Source: Pholis gunnellus (lineage: Eukaryota > Chordata > Actinopteri > Perciformes > Pholidae). From it: 64,000 nucleotides of DNA. The notes beneath the pieces are model-generated. The model made no database searches. It saw nothing but the letters and a program-made list of their open reading frames with translations, and had not been told where the DNA came from. Of the stretch, positions 1 to 10,666 are shown piece after piece (positions within the stretch are counted from its first letter, which is position 1; each line of letters begins with the position of its first letter). A program made the position numbers and the translations under genes. The stretch spans positions 2,714,607-2,778,606 of the forward strand of contig OU342808.1 of assembly GCA_910591455.2 (NCBI GenBank), written 5' to 3'.

Positions 1-1
1 T

Positions 2-1699
2 AACCTGCTTAAAACTAATTGGCTGTCTGGTCCAGCATTCCTGCTGAAAAATGAGAACTTTACAGATGAAGAAAGGGCCCAATTCAAGCTCATCAACCCA
101 GAGTCGGACGTTGAAATACGCCCTAAAGTGACCACGCTCACTACCACAGTGTCAAAAGGAACTTTAGGAACACAACGCTTTCAGCACTTTTCCAAATGGG
201 ATTCTCTAGTGAAAGTGGTAGCTCACCTTCGTCACATTGCTCACAGCTATGCAAAGTCTAAGGATGACAGCAGCTGCACTGGATGGCACTTATGTAAGAA
301 GGCGCTCACAGAGGAGGGTCTAGTCAAAGCGGAGCATGTTGTCATCAGATGTGTGCAACATGAGGAGTATGCAAAGGAAATCAAGTGTCTGCATGCAAAA
401 CAAGACTTACCATCCAATAGTTCTCTTCGAAAACTGAATCCAATCGTAGATTCTGATGGCTTGCTTCGAGTGGGAGGACGCCTCTCAAAGGCTAAGCTGC
501 AGAGTCACGAGGCAAATCCACTGCTTATTCCGGGCAAACATCATGTGGCCTTGTTGCTCATTCGTCACCACCATGCATCAGTGAAGCATCAAGGAAGGCA
601 CATAACTGAGGGAGCTGTGAGATCAAGTGGTTTATGGATTGTAGGAGGCAAGAGAAGTATCAGTAGCGTTATACACAAATGTGTATTGTGCAGGAAATTA
701 CGGGGTCGGATGGAGCAGCAAAAGATGGCAGACCTACCCTCACAGCGCTTGCAGATGGATCCCCCATTCTCATATGTTGGGCTGGATGTTTTTGGTCCCT
801 GGGAGGTAGCTGCACGTCGCACCAGAGGTGGACAAGCCTACAGTAAGAGATGGGCTGTTCTGTTCACTTGCCTGTCAACGAGAGCAGTTCACATTGAAGT
901 GATAGAGAGTATGAATTCCTCCAGTTTCATCAACGCTCTCCGCAGATTCTTTGCTATTAGAGGACCTGCAAAACAACTGAAGTCGGACTGTGGAACAAAC
1001 TTTGTCGGTGCATCCAAGGAGCTGAAGTTGGACCATCCGCACCCAGGAGAGGCTAGTGTTGAGGACTACCTGCTCAGCCAGCGATGTCAGTGGGTTTTCA
1101 ACCCACCCCATTCATCCCACATGGGTGGGGTGTGGGAGCGAATGATTGGGATAGCTCGACGTATCCTAGATTCCATGCTCCTGCAAGCTGGAAATCCAAA
1201 GTTGACCCACGAAGTCCTTACAACTCTGATGGCAGAGGTTTCAGCTATCCTAAATGCAAGACCACTCGTGCCTGTCTCTTGCGACCCAGAAGCACCTTTT
1301 ATTTTGACCCCTTCTACTCTTCTCACTCAGAAAAAAGGGGTCCCTGAAGTTCCTCCTGGAGATTTCACCAAGAGTGATATGTTCCAACACCAGTGGAAGA
1401 GAGTTCAGGTCTTGGCTGACATCTTTTGGGCTCGATGGCGGAAAGAGTACCTGAGCACACTTCAAAGCCGCCAGAAATGGTTTCACAACCGGCCAAACCT
1501 TAAGGAGGGAGATGTTGTTCTGCTGAAGGACAATCAAGCAAAAAGGAATGAATGGCCGATTGGTGTTATTGTGAAGGCTCTACCAAGTGAAGATGGACTT
1601 GTCCGAAAAGTAGAGATCAAAGTAGTCAGAAACAAAGTAATCAAAACCTTCTTCAGACCTATCACAGAGTGTATACTCCTTCTGTCCCCAGAAGACTAG
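2..1699 (+). CDS. BEL/Pao retrotransposon integrase region (3' part of pol, partial at left edge)
   Basis: The frame is open from the first bases of the window to the stop at 1697-1699 (565 residues visible), so the true start lies outside. It begins with a NWLSGPAFLL stretch typical of the linker after RNase H in BEL/Pao pol. An HHCC zinc-binding segment follows around nt 560-700 (HHHASVKH, then CVLC). The integrase core has the first D in GLDVFGPW, the second D in KSDCGTNFVGA and the E in GGVWERMIG. The C-terminal part (RWRKEYLSTL, RPNLKEGDVVLL, EWPIGVI) matches the domain that ends BEL/Pao polyproteins (DUF5641). The product would insert element cDNA into the genome. No stop or frameshift is seen, so the copy may be fairly young. 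A 3' LTR follows 38 bp downstream. Family assignment is confident. Activity cannot be judged because gag, protease and RT lie outside. Confidence 0.93.
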   Translation, partial: NLLKTNWLSGPAFLLKNENFTDEERAQFKLINPESDVEIRPKVTTLTTTVSKGTLGTQRFQHFSKWDSLVKVVAHLRHIAHSYAKSKDDSSCTGWHLCKKALTEEGLVKAEHVVIRCVQHEEYAKEIKCLHAKQDLPSNSSLRKLNPIVDSDGLLRVGGRLSKAKLQSHEANPLLIPGKHHVALLLIRHHHASVKHQGRHITEGAVRSSGLWIVGGKRSISSVIHKCVLCRKLRGRMEQQKMADLPSQRLQMDPPFSYVGLDVFGPWEVAARRTRGGQAYSKRWAVLFTCLSTRAVHIEVIESMNSSSFINALRRFFAIRGPAKQLKSDCGTNFVGASKELKLDHPHPGEASVEDYLLSQRCQWVFNPPHSSHMGGVWERMIGIARRILDSMLLQAGNPKLTHEVLTTLMAEVSAILNARPLVPVSCDPEAPFILTPSTLLTQKKGVPEVPPGDFTKSDMFQHQWKRVQVLADIFWARWRKEYLSTLQSRQKWFHNRPNLKEGDVVLLKDNQAKRNEWPIGVIVKALPSEDGLVRKVEIKVVRNKVIKTFFRPITECILLLSPED

Positions 1700-1737
1700 A
1701 TGATTGGTTGGCATCACCACTGATGCCAGGCGGGGAG

Positions 1738-2383
1738 TGTAATGACTTGTATTTTATTTGAAAGAATTACTACCACCTAGTGGTACGTTTTGGTATTACG
1801 TGTTTTCGTTCACACTGTTCAAATACTGCCGCCTAGTGTTAGGAGTAGATACTGCCGTGTTCACCTACTATGCGTGGCACATGTGACAGGAAGTAACGGA
1901 TTCTTTTTCCTGGTTTGTTGACAACGTGACTCCGTTGTATTCAAGTGATTGTGCAATAGTATCCTCATTCATCCTGCATTTTCTGACCCTCTGAGTGGCA
2001 ATGCCAGTGAGTATGATTTACTTATATAGCTTCAGGGATTTCTGAGGGTTTATTTTGTTAGTTGGTTCTAATCAGAAATAGTTTGATGACGTGTGCAACA
2101 TGTAACTGATGAAGATATGTAGATGGCACAGCAATGTACGTTTCTAGTATTGTTATACACAGTATTTAAGTTTGATCAAAACTAATATGTGATTGTATGT
2201 TTGTTTTGTAGTTTCACACTTCTTCATATTAAACCTGTCCATATACAACACGCTGGTCTGTTCCTTGGAGGAAGAGTATGATGAAGAGTTTAGCTGACTG
2301 CAAAGCCCAATACACGACACAGAGTCAACATTGTGTTGGAGCAGAACAATTCCCCTCCTCTTTCCAAGAGCATCTGATTTACA
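1738..2383 (+). repeat. BEL/Pao 3' LTR
   Basis: A purine-rich tract (AGGCGGGGAG) sits just before the TG at 1738. The proposed LTR starts TGTAA and ends TTACA, a perfect 5-bp inverted terminal match, and contains an ATTAAA-type polyadenylation signal near 2228. It lies directly after the integrase stop, where a 3' LTR is expected. The 3' boundary is inferred from the terminal inverted bases. An alternative end is near 2330. The 5' LTR is outside the window, so the ends cannot be confirmed by comparison. Confidence 0.7.
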
Positions 2384-2420
2384 GTGCACACCACAGGTAC
2401 AGTAAGTGACCCCATGATGC

Positions 2421-3600
2421 TAGGTTTGAATCCTACTTGAAGGACCGAGAATACTTTGTGTCTGTAGCTAATTACACATCAGAGCTGACTAAAGTGACAT
2501 GTGGTGTTCCCCAAGGTTCAATACTGGGGACTCTTCTGTTCAACATCTACATGCTTCCACCAGCTCAGATTATGGAAAACAACAAAGTGTGTTATTATGC
2601 AGACGACACACACATCTACATAACTATATCAGCAGGGGACTATAATCCCATACAAGTGCTGGGTAAATGCATTGAACAAATCAACAACTGGATGTGTCAG
2701 AATTTTCTTCAATTAAACAAAGATAAAACAGAAGTCATTGTTTTTGGTACCAAGGACGAACGATTGAAAGTCAGCGCTCAGCTTCAATCACTGATGTTAA
2801 AAACCACAAACCAAGCCAGAAATCTAGGTGTAGTTATGGATTCAGACCTCAACCTGAACAGCCATATCAAGACAATTACAACATCAGCCTCCTATCACCT
2901 GAAGAATATATCAAGGATTAGAGGACTTATGTCTCAACAGGACTATTGTAACGGTCTGTTTACAGGTCTCTGTAAAAAGTCAATCAGAAAGCTGCAGCTG
3001 GAGTCCTCACAAAGACCAAGAAAGTGGATCACATCACTCCAGTTCTGAGGTCTTTACACTGGCTTCCTGTCCAACAAAGAACTGACTTTAAAGTCCTGCT
3101 GTTGGTTTATAAAGCACTGAATGGTTTAGAGCCAAAATACATCTCTGATCTGCTGCTACCTTATGAACCATCCCGACCCCTTAGGTGGTCTGGGACTGGT
3201 CTACTTTCTGTTCCCAGAGTCACAACTAAACATGGAGAAGCAGCGTTCAGGTTTTCTGCTCCAGATATCTGGAACAAAGCCCCAGAAAGCTGCAGGTCTG
3301 CTGAGACCCTCAGCTCCTTTAAATAAAGACTTTTCTGTTTGCTGCTGCCTTTAATTGAACCACATCCAAAGAAGTTAATCAATTTCCTACATTTCTGCAT
3401 TTTACTACTGTATTTATTTCTTACACTGCTTTTTAGTGTTTTAATGACTGTTTTTAATGTTTCAATCAATGTTCTTAATTGTTTTTAAATCTCCTTTTCT
3501 TTTGCCTTATGTTTTGATGCTTTTGATAGTTTTATGTGAAGCACTTTGAATTACCTTGTTGTTGAAATTTGCTATACAAATAAACTTGCCTTGCCTCCTT
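2421..3600 (+). pseudogene. 5'-truncated L2-like non-LTR retrotransposon, RT part and 3' end
   Basis: The similarity starts abruptly inside the reverse transcriptase. RT motifs are readable: GVPQGSILG at about 2500 and the catalytic YADDTHIYI at about 2595. The downstream LNKDKTEVIVFG and LGVVMDSDLN segments are standard for L2/CR1-clade LINEs of fish. The frame breaks near 3000 and the last coding part (HITPVLRSLHWLPV to PESCRSAETLSSFK, 3024-3326) is in another frame, so at least one deletion separates them. The 3' UTR (3327-3600) ends in GCTATACAAATAAACTTGCC, the tail expected of Maui/L2-type fish LINEs. An inverted copy of this 3' end lies at 32311-32648. The copy is dead: it has no endonuclease and a broken RT. 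Confidence 0.88.
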
Positions 3601-4160
3601 TTTTTAAGTTAAACCTACATTACATCACTGCATGAGCAATTACTGCTCAAACGTGGTTGTCCTGAAGTCCATGCAAGTTGAGTTTCATAGAAATTAACTG
3701 ACACTAATTGCTGCCTCAAAGGAAGGAAACCAATTTAAAAAACGTGTTACCCATGCAAAAACCTCCGATATGGTTCTTTAAAATATCTACAACTATGCCC
3801 TGATCAAAGTACAATTTGGATTATTCGAATTGAAAATTTCTCATTTTCTTTTCTGCTGTTTATTGTGCTTTCTATTCTCTAGTTTGTTTGGAAACACAAG
3901 TGTTAACTGATAGTATAAAATGAATCCCTCAGATGGTCTTGGAGAAGATGAAGTGGCCAATACAGGATGAGGATGAAGACAGTGATGTCTCTTCAGAGGA
4001 TACATGTCGGATCACAGGATTGCTTCGCACATTTATTGAGAACGGTAAATGAATAGAAACCTTTAATAGTTCCTCACAGGTTATTTATCCGAGTCTGTTG
4101 TGCTTCCTCTACTTTTCTTTTTAACTATGAATTCTCAGCAACACTATAAAGAATAAAGCC
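3601..4160. other. Intergenic stretch, nothing recognised
   Basis: AT-rich sequence between two LINE-derived pieces. A short acidic reading frame near 3935-4050 (EDEDEDSDVSSED-like) is too short and lacks convincing splice sites, so I do not call an exon. Confidence 0.4.
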
Positions 4161-4164
4161 TTGA

Positions 4165-4715
4165 GACGATCACTGTCCCAGGTATCTTCCGACCACCCAG
4201 CCAGACCTGCCAGACTAGACGCCATAGAAAGCAGAGTTGACTGCTCCAGTAAGAGAGCCCAGATGAAAGCCAAGCGAAACCAGCTAGGACCTGAGGCTTC
4301 TCCACTGCCCATCCTGGCTGATGTCTGGTCAAAGGAACATAAAACAGATGAAATAAGAGTGAAGGCGAACCCAGCAATGACTGTTAAGCCTGCATCTTTA
4401 CAGAGACCTGGCTCCATCGTGGCATCCCAGATCAAGACCGCAGAGAGGTGGACTCTATGCTTACATCATGATGCTTTGTGCTCAAACATAGTCAAAGTTG
4501 ATGGACAATGATGTCAGCGTTTTTATGCCGGATATTCTCTGCCTAGAGAGTTTTGTTCTACTGTTTACATTCCTCCTGCAAATTAAAAAAATGCACTACT
4601 GTTTCTGTTTTGTTCTATAATTTTTATCTTGTTTAACATAAATTGGTTATAACTGCATTTTGTTTTATCAGCTTTTGTTTCACAATAAAAATACATTATC
4701 CTTGAATCTTTGTTA
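4165..4715 (+). repeat. Internally deleted LINE derivative (endonuclease start joined to a 3' tail), copy 1
   Basis: Copy 1 of a two-copy family (the other is inverted at 55266-55880). Both contain a pre-endonuclease segment (KRAQMKAKRNQLGPEASPLP here) and a GGLC/HHDALCSN-like segment. Both then have the start of an APE-type endonuclease region (SLPREF and VYIPPAN readable around 4540-4590). Both jump straight into a 3' UTR ending in an AATAAA plus CCTTGAATC-type tail (4685-4715). The catalytic endonuclease core, RT and everything between are missing. The shared join point suggests the deleted form itself was copied, using another LINE's machinery. The longest frame (4161-4511) is a remnant and not a host gene. 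Parent clade not determined. Confidence 0.65.
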
Positions 4716-4729
4716 TTTGATAAACATTT

Positions 4730-5062
4730 GCTAATGCTAGCAGTAAACACAAAGTGCAGCTTAGGTCATACATCAAAATATTGGGATTTTTACACAAAAT
4801 TCCTAATCAATCAGGCGTGTTGAAACCTGTTTCGTTAAACTATGTTGGAACTACCTTATTCTGTCTGTATATATCATATTTTTAGTAACAGTTATATTTT
4901 AGTTGTGAATTTTTATCCTTTACTGTTTATTACTTATTTATGATACTTGTTTTGATATAATGTTTTTTACTATGTCTCTTATTTGCAATGTCCACTTTGC
5001 TGCTGTAATCCTGTTCATTGCCCCATTGCGGGACTAATAAAGGATTATTTTATCTTATCTTA
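4730..5062 (+). repeat. LINE- or SINE-type 3' tail with TTATC repeats
   Basis: The stretch ends GCGGGACTAATAAAGG followed by TTATTTTATCTTATCTTA. This is the polyadenylation signal plus short-repeat tail of non-LTR retroelements that end in (TTATC)n. The body is AT-rich with no coding sense, so the left boundary is approximate. Confidence 0.45.
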
Positions 5063-6249
5063 ACTAAAAAAATGATCATGCTTGGTTTTGGATGAAAACT
5101 CAACCACCGTATTCCTAGTGTTCCCATATTTTCTGTCAAATGAAAATTGAGTACAAATTAAGTAATGTTTGGGCCGACGTGAATATCACTAAAACTCACT
5201 TTTCAACTAAGACCTCCTCAAAAGTCACCAGGAAAAACAGAACAAAACTGAGACAATGAGAGACATAAATACATGAATATAACCCTTTGGAAAACAGCAG
5301 ATAAAATAAACATGCACTGAATCACTCAATGTCCTTTATCAGTTTTTGCAAATTAAATCTTTTTTTTTTTTTTTAAATGAAAAAAGTTGTGGAAGGCTAC
5401 CAGACCATAATGAAATATTTCCATGACACTTATCCAAAGACAAATAAGTGTGCTGTGTTACGCCCTCTCACCTCAACTGCAGACTTATCTAACTGGCACA
5501 CCCTGATCAACCTAATGAGGCCCGGGCATAAACCAGGGCGAGAGGGCACATTATTTTGTGTCTAGTCCATTAAAATCACCTCTAACAGCCATGACCGTCC
5601 AACACAGTCATCGTCCACTACAATTAGCGAGTACAAATTATGCAAATATTAACTAGTGGAGCCGCTGTAAGGATGCAGACCACAGAAGCTTGTATAAGCA
5701 GGGAGGTGAAGGAGAACTGGGGAGGCATGTTGTCCAGAGGGCAGCCAGTGATTAGTAGCATCAACAAATCCATTGTCACGGCGATGATGTTGTTTGGGTG
5801 GGGACAGAGTGAGGTGACAGAGTGACAGGGGTAATTACTTAGGAGAGGTCAGCCTGAGGTGACTTGGGGTGAGACAACACTGCAGGGGACCCACCGGGCC
5901 CCCATGTCACTGACAGCAACCTACTGAACTCTGCACCCCCCTGCTACAGAGAGGTCGCTGTACATACACCATACTAGACAACTGTAAGCGTAGAGGCAGA
6001 CATAGGTGTACATCAAATGTGAATCTGTGGAGTTTTATCTCCTTAACTAAAAATCATTTATACTCCACATCGTTGCCAATCATTTAGGAATGCATGCTGT
6101 ACAGATTTATATATAATGCACATTCATGCATTTGTCCTACTTTTCTAACTATCTATTGGGTTCCAGTCATTTCCATGTGGTTTGAAAATCTATTAGATAA
6201 TTCTTAAAATTCACCTACGTTTCCTCGATAACAGTGAATTTCAAACTGC
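5063..6249. other. Intergenic stretch, nothing recognised
   Basis: No coding, RNA or repeat signature that I can support. A T16 run lies at about 5359-5375. The open frames here (about 60 codons) are at the length expected by chance. Confidence 0.4.
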
Positions 6250-6250
6250 A

Positions 6251-6545
6251 TTACCTTTTGGCTCAGTGGTAGAGCAGGGTCGTCCTTGAAACCTGCACTG
6301 ATCGAACCCTGATCGAACCGCCAATCCTTCAATCAGAGGATTGGCTCCACAAGTCCATGTTCGGTGTGTTCATGGGCAAGACACTGTACCCCAAGTGTTA
6401 GCCCTCGGTGCATTGTGGCAACTTGCACGGTAGCCCCATGTCATCAGTAATGATGAATGGGTGAATGATGATATGTAGTGTTAAAGCGATTTGATTGGTC
6501 GGAAAGACTAGAAAAGAGAAATACAAGTACAGTCCATACATTGTG
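6251..6545 (+). repeat. tRNA-derived SINE (V-SINE/HE1-like)
   Basis: The 5' end has a polymerase III A box (TGGCTCAGTGGT, 6259-6270) and B-box-like GATCGAACC at 6300-6320, where a duplicated GATCGAACC makes the B box look partly repeated. The body runs through CATGGGCAAGACACTGTACC to a 3' region AAGACTAGAAAAG followed by AATACAAGTACAGTCC, the tail style of teleost SINEs of this group. A head-part relative lies inverted at 51289-51394 (matching GAGCAAGACACT). Not a functional tRNA gene: no acceptor stem or anticodon arm is seen. Confidence 0.75.
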
Positions 6546-8929
6546 TACTGCATTACCTCAGACAACAAGTCCTACAACCTTGTGTTTAAATATCCCCAAA
6601 GAAATTATGACAATTAGATAAACAAACCAGAGTTTGCTTTACCAGGACCAAAGAAGCCAGGTTTGAAAATGCCCCAAGATACAATATTGCATGTAAGTTT
6701 TACACAATGCATGAAGTTTTACACTGCTTGAGATTGAACCATCTGTACACAGTCCCATTGAGAGAGGGAAGGAATAAAGGGCTACATCCAATGACATGGC
6801 AATGATTATTATGAGGCCAACTAACCTCCTTCTGCAGCTGGTGGTTTGGCTCATTTTTTAAGTACAGTTTCATATGGTTTTAGATGAATGCTCATATATA
6901 CATTTTTGTGTGTGTACAGTGTACAGTTTATTTAGTCCGTTACTGTTATCGTCCTGCTCCTCCTGAGAAAGTCCAGCCAAACTGTCCTCTCTCCAAAAGT
7001 CTAGAACTGGTTCTCACAAGAATAGAGACATAAAAAAACAAGCACAAACAGACAAAGCCTGAGGGGAAGTGACAGAGCCACTAGGAAGCGTTGCAGAGCC
7101 TGCTGTGAGTAGAGGAGTGTAGCTCTAGCTCTCTCCATAGATCAGCTCCACAAAGAACTCGCTCTGTCAGTGCTTTACCTCTCTTCATACGACTTGTCAC
7201 CACGCTCTTCCTCTTTAGCGCTTCTCTCACTTAGATGAAGCCATGTTAGAGAGAGGGTGGGAGCAAGGCGCTCTAATGCATTCAGAGGAGATTGGTTGTG
7301 AAGTCTAGCTCCCCCCTATACTCTTCCTCCGAGGCTGGCCTATTGATTGTTGTGTGTGATGCTGCTTCCTGAGATCCCCGTCAAGCCTTGTTATGGCAGC
7401 GGCGTTTCTCTGCCTGGGTTGGCAGGTAACTGCAGTGATGCAGTCTGGAATTTTAACAGCCCGCAAGCTTCATCAGAAACCTTTGGGCTCATTTCCCTGG
7501 TATTTTTTCCCTGTTGATTCCATCTTTGGTTCTAAATGGTCATCGTTTTGGAGATTCTGCACTACACTTTACTTACACATCAGTTAACCTTGAAACATAT
7601 TTGCTTTCTAATTTTTGCCAAAAAACTTTGACTTACTGTTGGAGGTGCTCTCTGTCTCTGTCAATGTAGTCACTATAGCATTTTCCTTTAAGGTCCTCAC
7701 CACTGCAGTACACTTTGAGTGCTGTCTCAACATTTTCTGTGGTCCGGCTAAAGATGGCACGGATCAATGATCTGTGCCTCAAATAATGTCTTTCTAAGAA
7801 ATCTATTGTGTCAGAGATGCAAACAATTAGTTGTAAAGCTGTACAATTGCATGTACACTTCCTGTGATTGGCTGTTTTCCTAAAAGTCAGTGCAAGGAGG
7901 GTTCAAATAGTGATTAAGCCAACAAACAAGTTCTTTGTTTAACACAATGGTAGAAATACACATACAAAGCTTTCTCTCAGGGTAGTATGAGCTTAGCTCA
8001 TAAGTGACGATGCTGACCACTCGTTTCTTCAGGTTATTTCAAAATCCTCCCTTAGAAAGACATAATGGACACCAGCCTCATTTCAACTCCCACAGTTAGC
8101 TATACATGGATAGACACATCCTCAAGCAGCCATTTGTGTATCAATACTTTTACTGACTTTGTAGTATTGGTGAGGTTTTCCAACAGTACCAGAACGCTGT
8201 CATTATGCATAATCATTACACACAGGTGTGGTTATTTATGATTCATCACATGTACCTGTCATCACAGCGATATATCAATCTTCATTATTAAACATCTGAA
8301 AGGTTATTATTAAGTTGATCATTTGTTGAACTCATATTGAAGCTGACAAAGTTATTCTGAATGAAGCGATTATTAAACCCGATACATTTTGGGTGGAATG
8401 TAATTAAAAAGAAAGACAAAATGTATCACTCATGAATAGTTTTTTTTTAAATGATGTTTAAAAATGCACCTTGATTTTTAAATGTACTGCAAAAATCAGT
8501 GAAACACTCACCATATCATTCAATACAACATTTGTAATTACTGTTTAATATTGAAAAGCAAATATTAAGATTTTAAAGTATGTTATGGCTAAATAATCCA
8601 AAAATCCATCAGCAAGCCAAGGATCCCTCTCAACAGATTTCTAGAGGTCTAGGACCCTTTTTTAGCTCTCAGAGTTCTCTTGAAAATGTTATCTTTGTGT
8701 CATTTCATTCTAATCTTTAATAGATATTTTGTAAATAAATTAAATGTAAAAATAAATTAAACAAATACCAACATACGAGTCTTCATAATGTCCTGTGACT
8801 TTTCATGCATATCAGGTGAGCACATGCTTTTTGAGATGAAACTGGACAGCCTTGATACTTTGCAGGGAGCTTGTGAAGAGTTAATCTTATTCAATATTTA
8901 ATGCAGGCGTTTTTTGTGTTTGATTACCC
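6546..8929. other. Intergenic stretch, no gene seen
   Basis: Mixed-composition single-copy-looking DNA. Open frames of 60-70 codons carry no recognisable domain and lack flanking splice sites. No repeat family recognised. Confidence 0.4.
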
Positions 8930-9640
8930 AACTTGCTCCTGTGCATACGCAGTCCTCTCGTCCTGGCCTGGAAGAACAAGGGGGATGAACTCGGCCCTCC
9001 CTTAGTCACTCATTCGATGCACTCATCCATGCAGCCTCCCTCCATCATTCTCTTATCCCATTGCTCTCTGCTCTGCCCATTAACTTCAATTAATATGATG
9101 GTTCATCAGTGGTGGAGGACACTGTCACGCGGCTATACCCCACTACTTATCTGATTACTCTTAATGGGAGAAAATACGATAAACAAATTCAATTATCCCT
9201 GACCTATTTCCAATGGTGGGGACACAGGATTATTATTCATGTCATCTCTGAAGTATGAATATGAAGAGAACTAATTACCTTGGTGTCACGTTATGGATGG
9301 ACAGGGTATGTAAATATATTACATATTCATGTTGAAGAACTACTCTGCATTGTAAAGGCCAGAGAGGGAGTGAGTGATACTGAAGATGAACACCCCCTGT
9401 TGTGTCCTCAGTGGCCATCAATTCTTCACTGAGAGCGGCCTTCATTCGCCTGTATTGATGACGGGAATGCTGGCACCTTGGAATCCTCCAGCAACCACAG
9501 AAATGATGAAGACAGATGGATATGGATTTAATTAAATCCGGACCTGACTATATGAAGATTGAAAGAGGTAATTGAAGATGAATGCACGCTATGGATGCTA
9601 ATCCAACCCCTGGTTTGAATCCTCGTTTCAAGAATTTCAA
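8930..9640. promoter_or_regulatory. Candidate conserved non-coding block (texture only)
   Basis: The stretch is non-repetitive and contains several homeodomain-type cores (CTAATTACC near 9270, TTTAATTAAATC near 9528, GGTAATTGAAG near 9570) plus POU-like ATTCAT/ATGAAT runs. It has no coding frame. This is how vertebrate developmental enhancers often look, but the call is an inference without alignment. Confidence 0.25.
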
Positions 9641-10187
9641 AGACATACTTTGCACAAATGAAGAAGGAGCTACATGGAATGCTGGGTTTGGAAATGTTTT
9701 CATCCTTAAATTATAATTGCACAGGGTTCTTGTTCAAGTTAATGAACTTGCTAACATTCATTCATGACAATGCGATGTTCACATGACAAGGAAAATGTGG
9801 TTTGCTCTTTGAGGAAGATGTTTTTTCTACCATGTAAAGAAAATAGGTGTTGTTCGTTGTTGTTAATTAAAGCTGCCTTGGTCGATATTTGTCATATGAA
9901 CAATGTGTAATTGGAAGGTGTTGCTCAAAATGGCAAAAAAAATACGACCCACCACTGCAGTTCCCTTCAACTCATTCAGAGCATTCAGTCTCTTTTAGCT
10001 CATCGTTTTGGTTTTGTAGCCTGCAAACATTGCCTGTGTGTGATCAACAAAGTATCTTATCTTAAAGTCTAGACAACAACTAGCTGGTGAACATTGTGGA
10101 ATACTTAGCAGCTAAAGAGACAGATATTTTTCTGGAGTTGGTGGAGACCAAACCAGAGCTAAAAAAAGATTGAACAATGGACTTACA

Positions 10188-10661
10188 CCCCATTTCCGAT
10201 GCTCTCCTCTACTTGACTCGCTCTATTTTGGTTTTCCATTAGCAAAAGTTGTGGATAGTACCTGGTACTTGGTACATTTTTATGGTACCTTGATCCAGGT
10301 TCTAAGCGAGCTGAGCCGATTCTAGAATATGGAGTTAAAACATTGCAGACTGATTGGTCATCAGTGATCAACCTGCACAAACCTGACCCATTTTTATATA
10401 GTCAAGCTCCCGTCAATAGCAGATGCAATTTTTTTATTAATTTCAACCCATTTATAAAAGCGTTACAGCCCACAAAACTACACCTTTAACACCACTGTAC
10501 AATTGACTGGGTTAGTGCATGCTTTTCTGTTTGGTTGCTGATGAAAGGATTTAGCGAGTGGCGTGTGGAAGATGATGTCATTGCAGTAGCGTAGCTACAG
10601 CGATCACCTGTGAAGCTGATCGCTGTTAAATCGAACCGAACCATGCCGTGGAAATGAGGCA
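10188..10661. mobile_element. MITE-like non-autonomous DNA transposon
   Basis: The left end CCCCATTTCC and right end GGAAATGAGG are near-inverted. The block is flanked on both sides by TTACA (10183-10187 and 10662-10666), a possible 5-bp target duplication. Internal sequence (AAGTTGTGGATAGTACC, GGTACTTGGTAC, AAGCGAGCTGAGCCGAT) has the look of a repeat common in teleost genomes. There is no coding capacity and the superfamily is not assigned. Two extra bases (CA) between the right end and the duplication make the boundary uncertain. Confidence 0.5.
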
Positions 10662-10666
10662 TTACA

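Noticed and set aside
3935..4050. Short acidic stretch resembling an exon
   Set aside because: Too short, and neither a convincing acceptor nor donor pair is present.
6251..6330. Functional tRNA gene
   Set aside because: Only A- and B-box promoter similarity is present, without a cloverleaf. The flanks continue as a SINE.
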